A stretch of DNA of 64,000 bases, taken from assembly GCA_016794345.1 (NCBI GenBank), contig JAEUKE010000258.1, forward strand, positions 62,001 through 126,000, given 5' to 3'. The position numbers and the translations under genes were made by a program. The stretch is from Myxococcales bacterium (GTDB taxonomy: Bacteria; Myxococcota_A; Polyangia; Polyangiales; Polyangiaceae). Shown piece by piece: positions 45,792 to 54,803 of this stretch (position 1 is its first letter; every line of letters begins with the position of its first letter). The notes under the pieces are model-generated. The model was not told the DNA's origin. It saw only the letters and a program-made list of their open reading frames with translations, and did not search any database.

Positions 45792-48065
45792 ATGTCCCGG
45801 CCGCGCCAGCCGATCGGCCCCGCGCCTGCCAAGGGTCCGCCTCCGCGCGGTCCCGCGCAGGGGGGTCTCTTCGTGCCGAGCCCCGTCTCGGCCGGCGGGG
45901 ACGTCGTGCTCGAAGGGGAGGTCGTCCGCATCACGTACGAGAGCGCAGAGAGCGGCTTCCGCGTCATCCGGGCGCGGGCCGACGGCGAGGCGCTCGAGCG
46001 CACGCTCGTCGGCGTCTTCCCTCCGGTCATCCCGGGCACGCGCGTCCGCGTGACGGGCAAGCTCGTGCGCGACCTCAAGCGCGGCGAGCAGGTCCGGGTC
46101 GAGACGCTCCTCACAATCGCCCCGGCCACGCTCGCGGGCCTCGAGCGGTTCCTCGGCTCGGGGCTCGTGCGTGGCGTCGGCCCGGCCTACGCCAAGCGCA
46201 TCGTCGAGATGTTCGGCGAACAGTCGCTCGACGTGCTCGACAAGTACCCGGAGCGCCTCCGCGAGGTACCCGGCTTGGGCAAGGAGCGCGCGGCGGAGGT
46301 CCAGCGGGCCTGGGAGTCACACCGCGCGATCGGCGCCATCATGATCTTCCTGCAGTCCCACGGCGCGTCGCCCGCGCTCGCTTCGCGCGTGTACAAGCGC
46401 TTCGGCCCCAAGGCCGTCGCGATCGTCTCGCAGTCGCCTTACCGACTCGCGCTCGACGTCTGGGGTGTCGGCTTCAAGACCGCGGACCGTATCGCCGCCT
46501 CGCTCGGGATCGGGAAGGAGTCGCCGGAGCGCGCGCAGGCCGGCGTGCTCCATCTCCTCTTCGAGCGCGCTTCACAAGGGCACGTCTTCGCGCCGCGAGG
46601 GCAGCTGGCCGAAGCGGCGTCGGCCATGCTCGAGATCGATGTGATCACGGCGGAGTCCGCCATCGACGCGCTCGCCGCCGCCGAGCGCGTGAAGATCGAA
46701 AAGGGCCTCGAGGACGACGCGGTCTATTCGCCGCCGCTCTGGGCCGCCGAGGTAGGCGTCGCCACCCGCCTCGCGAGCTTGCTCTCCTCCCCCGCTGCGG
46801 GCCGCGCGCTCACGCCGCTGGTGACCGACGCGCTCGACGCGTTCGAGCGCCGGGCCAAGGTCTCGCTCGCGCCGGAGCAGCGGGACGCGATCGCGCTCGC
46901 GGCGGCGAACAAGGTCGTCGTCATCACGGGCGGGCCGGGCGTCGGCAAGACGACGATCGTGCGCGCGCTGCTCGACCTGTTCGACAAGGCCGGGCTCCGC
47001 GCGAGGCTCGCGGCGCCGACCGGCCGCGCGGCGAAGCGGATGACCGAGGCCACCTCGCGCGAGGCGGTCACCCTGCATCGGCTGCTCGAATACGATCCGA
47101 AGACGGGTGAGTTCACGCGGGACGAAGACAACCCGCTCGACCTCGGCGCGCTCGTCGTGGACGAGTCGTCCATGGTGGACATCCAGCTCTTCGACTCGCT
47201 CTGCGCCTCCCTCCCCTCGGGCGCGCGGCTCGTCCTGGTGGGGGACGTCGACCAGCTTCCCAGCGTGGGCCCTGGCGCGGTCCTCCGCGACGTCATCGAC
47301 AGCCGTGTCATCCCGACCGCGCGTCTCACCGCCGTCTTCCGCCAGGCGGAGGGAAGCCAGATCGTGGAGAACGCACACCGAATCCACGCCGGGCTCGCGC
47401 CCCATTCGGAGAAGGGAAAGACCGGCGAGTTCTACGTCGTGGAGAGGAGCGGAGACGAGGCGAGCGCGGAGGCGATCATCGATCTCGTCGCCACGCGCAT
47501 CCCGCGCAGCTTCGGCCTCGATCCGGTCCGCGACGTCCAGGTGCTCACGCCGATGCACCGAGGCGAGTCCGGGACGGCCAAGCTGAACGAGCGCCTGCAG
47601 GCCACGCTGAACCCCACCGGGCCGTCGGTCCGCGTCGGGCAGCGGCTCTATCGTCTGGGCGACAAGGTCATGCAGCTCAAAAACGACTACGAGCGCGAGG
47701 TCTACAACGGGGACGTCGGGATCGTTGCTCGGCTCGATCAGGAGGCGCGCACGCTCGTCGTTCGGTTCGACGATCGCGAGGTCACGTATGGTGAGAACGA
47801 TCTGGACGAGCTCTCGCTCGCCTACGCGACGAGCATCCACAAGAGCCAGGGGTCCGAGTACCCCGCCGTGGTCATCCCGATCCAGATGAACCATTTTGTC
47901 ATGTTGTCGCGGAACCTCTTGTACACCGCCGTGACGCGCGGCAAGCGCCTGGTCGTCCTCGTGGCCGACCCACGTGCCGTCTCGCTCGGCCTCGCCGAGA
48001 TCCGCAAGGGTTGGCGCGCCACCTCGCTCGCCGAGCGGCTGACGTCCGCCGTCCGGGGCACCTGA
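45792..48065 (+). CDS. recD2: RecD2-type DNA helicase
   Basis: A 757-residue superfamily 1B helicase working 5' to 3', of the RecD2 type that lacks RecBC partners. It begins with an OB-like region (GEVVRITYESAESGFRVIRA), then helix-hairpin-helix elements (LRGVGPAYAKRIVEMFG, VPGLGKERAAEV), and the motor with Walker A ITGGPGVGKTTIVRALL, LAAPTGRAAKRMTEAT, Walker B VVDESSMVDI, LVGDVDQLPSVGPGAVLRD, and the final motifs SIHKSQGSEYPAVVIP and LLYTAVTRGKRLVV. All helicase motifs are intact. ATG 45792 is chosen; an in-frame start at 45726 has no family-like sequence. It stands alone. Confidence 0.95.
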   Translation: MSRPRQPIGPAPAKGPPPRGPAQGGLFVPSPVSAGGDVVLEGEVVRITYESAESGFRVIRARADGEALERTLVGVFPPVIPGTRVRVTGKLVRDLKRGEQVRVETLLTIAPATLAGLERFLGSGLVRGVGPAYAKRIVEMFGEQSLDVLDKYPERLREVPGLGKERAAEVQRAWESHRAIGAIMIFLQSHGASPALASRVYKRFGPKAVAIVSQSPYRLALDVWGVGFKTADRIAASLGIGKESPERAQAGVLHLLFERASQGHVFAPRGQLAEAASAMLEIDVITAESAIDALAAAERVKIEKGLEDDAVYSPPLWAAEVGVATRLASLLSSPAAGRALTPLVTDALDAFERRAKVSLAPEQRDAIALAAANKVVVITGGPGVGKTTIVRALLDLFDKAGLRARLAAPTGRAAKRMTEATSREAVTLHRLLEYDPKTGEFTRDEDNPLDLGALVVDESSMVDIQLFDSLCASLPSGARLVLVGDVDQLPSVGPGAVLRDVIDSRVIPTARLTAVFRQAEGSQIVENAHRIHAGLAPHSEKGKTGEFYVVERSGDEASAEAIIDLVATRIPRSFGLDPVRDVQVLTPMHRGESGTAKLNERLQATLNPTGPSVRVGQRLYRLGDKVMQLKNDYEREVYNGDVGIVARLDQEARTLVVRFDDREVTYGENDLDELSLAYATSIHKSQGSEYPAVVIPIQMNHFVMLSRNLLYTAVTRGKRLVVLVADPRAVSLGLAEIRKGWRATSLAERLTSAVRGT

Positions 48066-48077
48066 TCGCTGCGGCGC

Positions 48078-48956
48078 TCAGCCGCCGTCCAGGTACTCGA
48101 GCGCGGCGTCGAAGACCCGCGGCAGGCGCCGGGAGAGGCGGAGGAACGGGCGGTGCAACCCGCAGCGCCCCGTCACGAAGAGGAGCGCGCGCGTGAGCCT
48201 GTAGTAACGCGCCGTGGCCTCTCGATATCGCTCGTCGTACGTGTCCGGACGGCCATCCACGACACAAGCGACGGCCGCGCGTGCGGTCGCCAGCGCGAGG
48301 GACACCCCCTCGCCCGTGAGCGGATCGAGGTAGCCTGCTGCGTCCCCGACGAGCAATGTCCGCCGCAGCGCGCGCCGCAACACGCGCTGCTCGAAGGGCC
48401 CCGCGCCACGCACCGTCGAGACCTCGACCGCCGAGCCCAAGCGCTCGCGCAGCAGCGGGAACCCTCGCATCGTCGCCTCGAACGTGGCCGCGCTCCGCTG
48501 CAGGAAGGCCACGCCCACCTCTCGGTCCGAGACGGGCGTCACGTAGGCCTCGGCGTCTTCGCCGAAATGCACCTCGACGAACGAGGTCCACGGCGCGACT
48601 CGGTAATGCCTCCGGAGCCCGAACCGCGGCGGGAGCGTCGGAGGGCGCTCGAGGCCGAGCCGACGCCGGATGGGCGAGCGCAGGCCGTCGGCCGCGACGA
48701 GGTAACGTGCGCGCTGCCCGTCGACCTCGACGAGGTCGGGCCCTTGTTTGATCTCGCGGACCGCGTGGTGGACCGTCCGCACGCCGAGCGCCGTGGCGCG
48801 CGCTTGCATGGCGTGCGAGAGCGCGACGCGCCGCACGCCGAGCGCGGGCCCACGTTGGTCACCCAGTGGCGCCGTCGCAAGCTCCGCGCCCGCGGGTGCC
48901 CGCGGGAGCCGGTGCGGTTCGCGCGGAGCCGCGGGGCGAACGTGCCTCACGCTCAT
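48078..48956 (-). pseudogene. FAD-dependent oxidoreductase lacking its N-terminal dinucleotide fold
   Basis: The frame ends with the FAD-binding half of a geranylgeranyl-reductase/halogenase-type flavoprotein: LVAADGLRSPIRRRLG, FVEVHFGEDAEAYVTPVSD, LLVGDAAGYLDPLTGEGVSL. The family always begins with a GxGxxG Rossmann motif, which is missing: upstream of SVRHVRPAAPREPHRL there is only Arg/Pro-rich, non-conserved sequence and no such motif in any frame that I can find. About 70-90 residues are absent. ATG 48956 is the best start for the remaining protein but the enzyme could not bind FAD normally. It is convergent with recD2. Confidence 0.55.
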
Positions 48957-49296
48957 CACGGGTGTGGTTCGGGAGCGCGCTCTCGGCGAAATGACGACGA
49001 CGCACTCAAACGTCACGAAGCCACGAATTGTCTCGCCCCACTTGCGCCGACAATCCATCCGTACAGGTCCCCGCCCCCCGGCACCCGAGGAGCCAGCCCC
49101 TCGGCTGTCCTACCAGACGCGACACGAACGCCGAGAGGGCCAGATCATCCGACGATCCAAGAACCTCCAGCCACGGGAATGTGCGCTCCGGCCGCTTCGT
49201 ATCTTGAGCTCTCGGAACTTTGATGATTGATTTGTCATGCTGGGCTCGCCTGCGCGCGAGCACCAAATCTGACAACGCACTTGGAGGGAGTAACGT

Positions 49297-50088
49297 ATGC
49301 ACCTACGAACCGTTCTCGGCGTGATCGGCTGCGTGATGCTCGCGGGGTGTGGAGTGGAGAGTGGACCGTCCGAGGAGGAGGATCTCGGGTCGGCGGAGCA
49401 GGCGATCTGCAGCCACGACGATGACGACTTCGAGGTCGACTTCCTGGGATGCACCGAGTTCGCCGGGGTCGGGGTGATCCCGATCGCCAACGCCCGCGCC
49501 GCCGTGCCGGCCGAGTACTCGCCGGTGGACCTCGGCAACGGGCAGGGCCTCGCGGTGGTTCGTGTCGCGAACTGCAACAACGTGGTGATCGACGGCAAGT
49601 CGGTCGGCGGCGGCACGGTTGCTCAGGTGGGCGTGAGCCTCATCGCGCCCGAAGGTGACGGCGACATCAACAACTTCACGGTCTACTACGACACCGACTC
49701 CAAGAAGCTCGCGAACGCGCTGAAGGACGCCGGCGTCCCTGCCCGCTACGTCCCGAAGCTCAAGTACGACTACGACGCCGGCGACAACACCCTGGAGATC
49801 CGCGTGCCCCCTCCCTCCAAGGCGCGCTACACCGTCGAGGGCACGGTCATCCCGCCGTCCGGCACCCCGGTCCCGTTCATCGCGAACTGGTGGGCGACGA
49901 CCAGCAACACCGAGACCAAGATGAACACGGTGCTGCCGGCCATCTACTTCAGCGGCGCGCAGATGACGCTCACCGCCGATCACAACTCGCCGCTGCCCGC
50001 CCTCCTCGGCAGCGACCCGTACGTGTTCCCGATCCTCGACAGCTACAACGCGTTCGGTGACGCGCACATGGTCGTGGACGTGCGCTGA
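49297..50088 (+). CDS. Secreted lipoprotein of unknown function
   Basis: A 263-residue lipoprotein. A strong ribosome binding site (ggaggga, 11 bases ahead) precedes ATG 49297. Signal LRTVLGVIGCVMLAGC, lipobox LAGC; the next residues are acidic (ESGPSEEEDLGSAEQAIC). The mature chain is beta-rich (VVIDGKSVGGGTVAQVGVSL, PFIANWWATTSNTETKMNTV) with no known motif, possibly a carbohydrate-binding-like sandwich; this is only a guess. The gap 48957-49296 holds the promoter, with an AT-richer patch at about 49220-49240, and no other gene. Confidence 0.75.
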   Translation: MHLRTVLGVIGCVMLAGCGVESGPSEEEDLGSAEQAICSHDDDDFEVDFLGCTEFAGVGVIPIANARAAVPAEYSPVDLGNGQGLAVVRVANCNNVVIDGKSVGGGTVAQVGVSLIAPEGDGDINNFTVYYDTDSKKLANALKDAGVPARYVPKLKYDYDAGDNTLEIRVPPPSKARYTVEGTVIPPSGTPVPFIANWWATTSNTETKMNTVLPAIYFSGAQMTLTADHNSPLPALLGSDPYVFPILDSYNAFGDAHMVVDVR

Positions 50089-50100
50089 GCCGGTGCAGGC

Positions 50101-50520
50101 TCACTTGCTGCGGGGCGACTTCGAAGACGGAGGGGCGCCCCGCAGGTAGGCGAGCGCCTCCTCCTCATCGAGGAACACGCGGCCACTCGAGCCCCCCTCC
50201 CGGAGGAGGCGTTGCGTGTGGAGGAGGCCCGCGGGCGTCTTGACGAGGACGACGACCGCCCGAAAGCCCTCCACCATTTGTTGCCGGTGGTCCGCGAACA
50301 TCGCCTCGGACTGCGGATCGTTGCGACCGACCACGGCGCGCGAGTCGATGAGGATGCCATGCAGCGCGCGCCCGGCAGCGTCGAGCGCGCGCTGCACGGG
50401 GACACACGCGGTCTCCACGTCTTGTCGACTCTCGAAGGGTTTGTCCTTTCGGATCACCTTCATCACCCGGCCGTCGAGCTGCTCGACCCGGTAGAAGTCG
50501 CTCTCGTGGAGCACGCGCAC
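50101..50520 (-). CDS. STAS/SEC14-like small protein
   Basis: A 139-residue cytoplasmic protein from GTG 50520 (VRVLHESDFYRVEQLDG). The pattern YRVEQLDGRVMKVIRKDKPF, then a helix and LHGILIDSRAVVGRNDP, and FRAVVVLVKTPAGLLHTQRL plus RVFLDEEEALAYLRG, matches the small STAS/SEC14-like proteins found in many copies in myxobacteria. These are thought to bind a partner or a nucleotide in phospho-relay-type control; their role is unknown. Longer in-frame starts (TTG 50556) are unlikely. Confidence 0.65.
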   Translation of the reverse strand: MRVLHESDFYRVEQLDGRVMKVIRKDKPFESRQDVETACVPVQRALDAAGRALHGILIDSRAVVGRNDPQSEAMFADHRQQMVEGFRAVVVLVKTPAGLLHTQRLLREGGSSGRVFLDEEEALAYLRGAPPSSKSPRSK

Positions 50521-50584
50521 GGCGCCATGTAAGCCACAGCCGACACGAGGGGTCAAAGCTTACGCGCGGCCAGGGGAAGGCAGC

Positions 50585-51774
50585 TCAGCGCCGGACGTGC
50601 ACCAGCGCGCTCCGCCCGGCCGCGCCTCCGGCGATCGCGAGCCGCGCGACTTCCACGCCGGATGGTGAACGCGTCGGTCGGCAGCCATTCGGCGAAGTCG
50701 TTCATCCAGCCGTCCGCCCCGAGCGCGATCCCATCCTGCATCTTCCCGACGGCCCACGCGAAGCCGCCGGGGTCATCGAGATCGATGAGCCCGCACTCGG
50801 TGAACTTGGCGCCCGTGAACGTGTACGGCTCTCCGCTCGCGTTCTTCACGAGGTAGCCCTTGTCGGCGGTCTCTTGCCAGGCCTTCGAATCCCGGTACAC
50901 GAACGGGTTGAAGTAGATGTGAAAGTCGAAGCCGAGCGCGTGCAGGTCGTCGGCGACGGCCTCGATGTCGGGATAGAGCGTGCGGTCGACCTCCCACTCT
51001 TCTTTCAGCGAGTAGTTTTCGCCGTCCCGGTCGCCGCCGCGCCAGTCCTCCGTCCAGATCACGCTCGACGGGATGCCCTCGTCACGGAGCTTCTGCGCGA
51101 CACGGCGCACGTTGTCGCTCCCGAAGACCGCGTCGAGCCAGGGCGCAAACGCGACGAGGGGCGGCATGCGCGGGCGGCCGAAGGTGGAGGTCGCCTTCGT
51201 CAGCGCCTCGACCGGCGTCGGGCCGTCGAAGACGTGGATGGTCGTCGGCAGATCGATCTCGAGACGAGCCGCCGTCTCGCGCTCCGAGCACGAGGAAAAC
51301 GTCGAGCGTCGATCGGACTCTGCGACGAGGACGTACCCGCGGCTCGAGAGGTACTCGGGGATGGGTGCGTGGCTCGAGTGGCGCTGGCCCTGGAGCATCG
51401 TGCGATGTCACGCGCGCCGACGCGCACGAGCACGCCGCCGCCCGACTTCTCGAGCGAGCTCGCGACGACCCACGGGCCCTCGGGCGTCACCGTGGGCCGG
51501 AACGCGCCGAACTGCATCTCGTACGTGGTCGTGACCTCGCGCGCGGCGAAGCCGACGAGCGGCGGCTCGTCTGCTGCAACGACGCCGGGGGCAGACCGTC
51601 GAGCAGGACCCTGCCGTCGCTCGCGGCGATGACGAGTCGGTTGCTTCCCTCGAGCGTTCCGCTGAAGCCGCCGCCCAGGCCGAGATCCACCGTGGGCGGC
51701 ACACCTTCGTCATCGCCGCAGGCCGACGCGGCGGTCGCAAGACACACCACCGCGAGCCGCCGGATCGAGCGCAT
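50585..51774 (-). pseudogene. GH31 glycosidase (sulfoquinovosidase-like) pseudogene
   Basis: Pieces of one secreted family-31 glycoside hydrolase lie in several frames. At 51774 a lipoprotein signal starts (RRLAVVCLATAASAC), then a break at about 51570 shifts the frame to AADEPPLVGFAAREVTTTYE and GPWVVASSLEKSGGG. Another break near 51400 leads to the catalytic part (APIPEYLSSRGYVLVAES, MPPLVAFAPWLDAVFG, GLIDLDDPGGFAWAVGKM) with the nucleophile region GADGWMNDFAEWLPTDAF. A last jump at about 50660 leads to a short tail ending at TGA 50585. GWMxDFxEYLPTD is typical of YihQ-type sulfoquinovosidases. At least three lesions, including loss of the C-terminal barrel, make the product inactive. Confidence 0.75.
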
Positions 51775-51782
51775 CGTGGATC

Positions 51783-52898
51783 TCAGGAGCCGCCTGCGCC
51801 GCCCGCGCCGCCGACGCCTCCGCCGCCCGGGCCGCCGCCACCCGGGCCGCCGCCGCCACCGCCGCCTCCTCCGGTCCCTGCGTCACCGAGCGGGATCACC
51901 GGGTCGAGGCAGAAGGGACCGTGGATGGTCTGCGTGCATTCATCGCCGGACATCGGATCGCAGTCGCCTTGCCCGCCGGGGCACGGCGTGGCCGTGAAGC
52001 AGAAGCCGTTCGGGGCGAAGTTGTTGGAGAAACACCACCAGCCCGGGTTCGCGCAGTCGCTCTGCACCGAACACGCCGGTGAGCAGAAGCCCTGGTCCCC
52101 CGCGCCGTAGCCGCTCGGACGGAACACACAAACACCCTGGTCCAGCCCACCGCAGTCGAAGCTGTCGAGCTCGCCGCCCAGGACACACCGGTTCGAGCAA
52201 TACGCGGGCGGAGCGCCGGGGTCCGTCCCGAAATTGACACAGACACCCGCGCACTCGGGGGGATCCGCCATGGGATCACAGAGCTCGCCGCTCTCGAGCC
52301 CCGTGTTCGGTGTGTCGACGCAGATGGCGAGCTGCGGATCACACGAGCGCCCAGCCGGGCACTGCGCGTCGGAGCCACACGTCGGAAGGCAGACAGCACC
52401 GTCATTCGTGTCGACGCACCGCAGGTCCTCGCGCTGCTGGCACTTGTCCTCCAGCAGCGGGTCGTCGATGAACTCGAGCGGGGGCCCGATCTCGCACCCG
52501 AGCAGGCAGATGCCGTTTTCGTCGTTGGCGTCGGTGAAACACAGCCCGTTGCCCGGGCACTCGCTGCTCGTGGTGCAGGCCTTCGTGCAGTAGCCGTCCG
52601 CCGGGCCGCCGAGGCCGAGCTGCTCGATGTCCTCGTCGGGTTGGAGGCAGCGACCGTCCATCCCGCAGTCGCCGTCGTCGAGGCAGGTGCGTCCGACGTA
52701 GACCGTGTCGTCCGGTCCGGTCGACACCGTCACCGTGGCGCTCTTCGTGGTGGTGGTCGCCTTCGTCGTGGAGCCCGAGCCACCCGCTCCTCCCGTCCCG
52801 CCGGAGCCGCCAGAGCCGCTGTCGTCCCCACACCCCCAGAAGCCGCTCGCGAGAATTGCGCCGGCACCGACCAGAAGCCCAAGCCCACTTCGCATCAT
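51783..52898 (-). CDS. Cysteine-rich secreted lipoprotein
   Basis: A 371-residue lipoprotein with a good ribosome binding site (ggagga) six bases before ATG 52898. The signal ends at lipobox FWGC. A Gly/Ser/Thr linker of about 40 residues is followed by about seven repeats of a six- to eight-Cys unit (for example CLDDGDCGMDGRC, CTTSSECPGNGLC, CGSDAQCPAGRSC), which are disulfide-rich modules common on myxobacterial surfaces. The end is a long Gly-rich tail. A longer frame upstream runs through the atp terminator and is rejected. Function unknown; recognition or adhesion is possible. Confidence 0.78.
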   Translation of the reverse strand: MMRSGLGLLVGAGAILASGFWGCGDDSGSGGSGGTGGAGGSGSTTKATTTTKSATVTVSTGPDDTVYVGRTCLDDGDCGMDGRCLQPDEDIEQLGLGGPADGYCTKACTTSSECPGNGLCFTDANDENGICLLGCEIGPPLEFIDDPLLEDKCQQREDLRCVDTNDGAVCLPTCGSDAQCPAGRSCDPQLAICVDTPNTGLESGELCDPMADPPECAGVCVNFGTDPGAPPAYCSNRCVLGGELDSFDCGGLDQGVCVFRPSGYGAGDQGFCSPACSVQSDCANPGWWCFSNNFAPNGFCFTATPCPGGQGDCDPMSGDECTQTIHGPFCLDPVIPLGDAGTGGGGGGGGGPGGGGPGGGGVGGAGGAGGS

Positions 52899-52938
52899 GA
52901 GTTCCTCCGCGGAGCGAGAATACCTTGTGAGCACAAAG

Positions 52939-52973
52939 AAAAAAGAGGCGCACCTCGGGTGAGGCACGCCTCT
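52939..52973 (-). terminator. Strong intrinsic terminator of the atp operon
   Basis: Read on the minus strand, agaggcgtgcctc and gaggtgcgcctct form a 13-bp stem (two G-U pairs) with a 4-base loop, followed by TTTTTTCTTT. It lies about 70 bases after the atpE stop and 40 bases before the next minus-strand gene, so it should end the rph-atpE transcript. Confidence 0.85.
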
Positions 52974-53042
52974 AAGCATTCGTGAATTTCGCGGCGCTGT
53001 CGTGTTGAATTTTGCGACAGTCGCTGCTCCGCCCGTCGCGAG

Positions 53043-53384
53043 TTACTGCAGGCTGATCTTGCCCTGCAGGATGAACGCGACGACGAACGCGAGGAGCACG
53101 AGCGACTCGATGAGGGCCAGACCGAGGATCATCGGGGTCTGGATACGAGCCGCAGCGCCCGGGTTGCGCGAGATGCCCTCGAGCGCAGCGGCCGTTGCAC
53201 GGCCCTGGCCGAGCGTGCCGCCGAGCGCAGCGAGGCCGATGGCGAGACCAGCGGCGAGGCCGAGGTAGCTGCTCGCATCGAACTTGTTGGCAGCGGCGCC
53301 CGCCTGCTGCGCAAACGCGAGCGCGGGGACGAGAAACGCCGCAGCGAACGCCGCGAGGGACACAAGCTTGCTCTTGAGGGACAT
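53043..53384 (-). CDS. atpE: F0F1 ATP synthase subunit c, with N-terminal leader
   Basis: A 113-residue c-ring subunit. The first about 25 residues are signal-like (FLVPALAFA), which family members of normal length (about 80) lack, so a leader is probably cut off. Two helices follow with the loop RNPGA; the ion-binding carboxylate is Glu93 in LALIESLVLLAF. Gln60 and Ser94 sit at the places of two Na+ ligands of Na+-type rings, but the Tyr ligand is replaced by Leu, so the coupling ion is uncertain. A strong AAAGGAG site is 11 bases before the start. It is the last gene of the operon. Confidence 0.95.
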   Translation of the reverse strand: MSLKSKLVSLAAFAAAFLVPALAFAQQAGAAANKFDASSYLGLAAGLAIGLAALGGTLGQGRATAAALEGISRNPGAAARIQTPMILGLALIESLVLLAFVVAFILQGKISLQ

Positions 53385-53516
53385 CCTGGATTCGCTCCTT
53401 TCAGGGCCGAGCGACGACGAGTTCGGCGCGCTCTCTAGATCGATTCTCCGGCCAAGGCCAGATGAATTTGTTTTCGAGCGGGGATGGGGGTCCCGCTCGA
53501 AGGGGTTACGGGAAGG

Positions 53517-54305
53517 TCAGTGATGGGCTTCGTCGTGTTTCTCGGTCGCGAGACCGATGTACACGCAGGTGAGAAGGCAAAAGACGATCGTCTGCACGAC
53601 GCAGACGATCACGCCGAGGAGCATGATCGGGATCGGGACGAACAGCGTCACGAGCCCGAGGAACAGCGCCCCCAGGAGATGGTCGACCGAGATGTTGACC
53701 ATGAGCCGCACGCTGAGCGTGAACGGCCGAACGATGATCGTAGAGAACAGCTCGATGGGCAGGATGATCGGCGCGAGGTACCACTTCGGGCCGGCGAAGT
53801 GCGCCAGGTACGCCATGCCGTTTTCCTTCAGACCGTAGTAGTTGAAGGTGACGAGCACGACGAGCGCGCAGCCCAGCGTGACGCTCCAGCTCGACGTGGG
53901 CGAGGAGAAGCCGGGCACGAGGCCGATGAGGTTGCAGAAGAGGATGAAGACGGCCGAAGCGCCGATGATGGGGAAGTAGCGCTTCGCGTTGTGCGCCCCC
54001 ATCACGTCTTTGGCGAGGTCGTAGAAGTACGAGACCAGCACCTCGAAGAACGTGGTGAGCGTCAGCTTGTCGCTCGGGACCACCGCCTCTTTCAGGCGGA
54101 TGACCTTGGACCGGACGGCGAGCGCCAGGACGAGCAGCACCACCATGTAGAGCAGGCTCGTCAGGACGGGCTCGGTGCTCTTGTAGTCCGGGTGCTGGTG
54201 ACCGAGGAACTCATCCCCGAACGGACGCGTGAGCGCCTGCGCGTTGTGCTTCAGCGCGGGGAACTTGTCGAGCAGGTAGGTCAGCCAGTAGGTGTGCTTG
54301 GGCAT
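53517..54305 (-). CDS. atpB: F0F1 ATP synthase subunit a
   Basis: A 262-residue membrane subunit that forms the ion half-channels beside the c-ring. Five to six helices; the essential Arg200 is in PFTLSVRLMVNISVDHLL and Gln238 sits in the last helix (CVVQTIVFCLLTCVYIG). The element FILFCNLIGLVPGFSSPTSS and EVLVSYFYDLAKDVMG are also typical. Length is normal. A 105-base gap separates it from atpI and 132 bases from atpE. Confidence 0.96.
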   Translation of the reverse strand: MPKHTYWLTYLLDKFPALKHNAQALTRPFGDEFLGHQHPDYKSTEPVLTSLLYMVVLLVLALAVRSKVIRLKEAVVPSDKLTLTTFFEVLVSYFYDLAKDVMGAHNAKRYFPIIGASAVFILFCNLIGLVPGFSSPTSSWSVTLGCALVVLVTFNYYGLKENGMAYLAHFAGPKWYLAPIILPIELFSTIIVRPFTLSVRLMVNISVDHLLGALFLGLVTLFVPIPIMLLGVIVCVVQTIVFCLLTCVYIGLATEKHDEAHH

Positions 54306-54410
54306 CGGCGTGCCTCGCGCCGCGTGTGCGGCCCGTTAGCGCGGCGCTCCTTACCACAGCCGCGGCGAGCGGGGCGAGGGGAAAGGAAAAAGGGGGGGGA
54401 CGCCGGCGGT

Positions 54411-54803
54411 CTAGGGCTCTTCTTTGCGGAAAAACAGGTTCGAGAGCGTGATCCCGATGGGCATCGCTCCGTAGCCGACGACCAGGGCCAGGGCGGACAC
54501 GTCCCCTCGGCGCAGGATGAGGTAGACGGCGCCGAAGAGGGCCAGGAGCTTCAAGAAGCCGAGCAGCGCCCAGGGCGTCCGCGGGCCCTTCTGGTCGAGG
54601 AAGGCGTCGCCGAGCCGGATGAAGAGCACCAGGTTCGCGGTCGCGAGGGCGCCGCCCAGGAAGACGCCGACGGCAGCGCGGAAGTCCGAGAACACGGCCG
54701 CGAGCACCGTGAGCACCAGGCCGCTCACCGCGACGGATTTCACCGCCGCCCGGAGGACGGGGTCTCGCTTCTTGGGCGGAGTCTGGGGCTCGGGCTCGGT
54801 CAC
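54411..54803 (-). CDS. atpI: ATP synthase subunit I (AtpI-like)
   Basis: A 130-residue membrane protein from GTG 54803 with four hydrophobic helices (VSGLVLTVLAAVFSD, VGVFLGGALATANLVLFI, LLGFLKLLALFGAVYLIL, VVGYGAMPIGITLSNLFF). The GGALATANL segment is a hallmark of the AtpI family, thought to help assemble the c-ring. It overlaps the atpZ stop by four bases and lies before atpB, as expected. Confidence 0.85.
   Translation of the reverse strand: MTEPEPQTPPKKRDPVLRAAVKSVAVSGLVLTVLAAVFSDFRAAVGVFLGGALATANLVLFIRLGDAFLDQKGPRTPWALLGFLKLLALFGAVYLILRRGDVSALALVVGYGAMPIGITLSNLFFRKEEP

Noticed and set aside
51783..52979. A longer start for the cysteine-rich lipoprotein (398 codons)
   Set aside because: The extra codons cross the atpE terminator hairpin, and the ATG at 52898 has a good ribosome binding site and opens the signal peptide.
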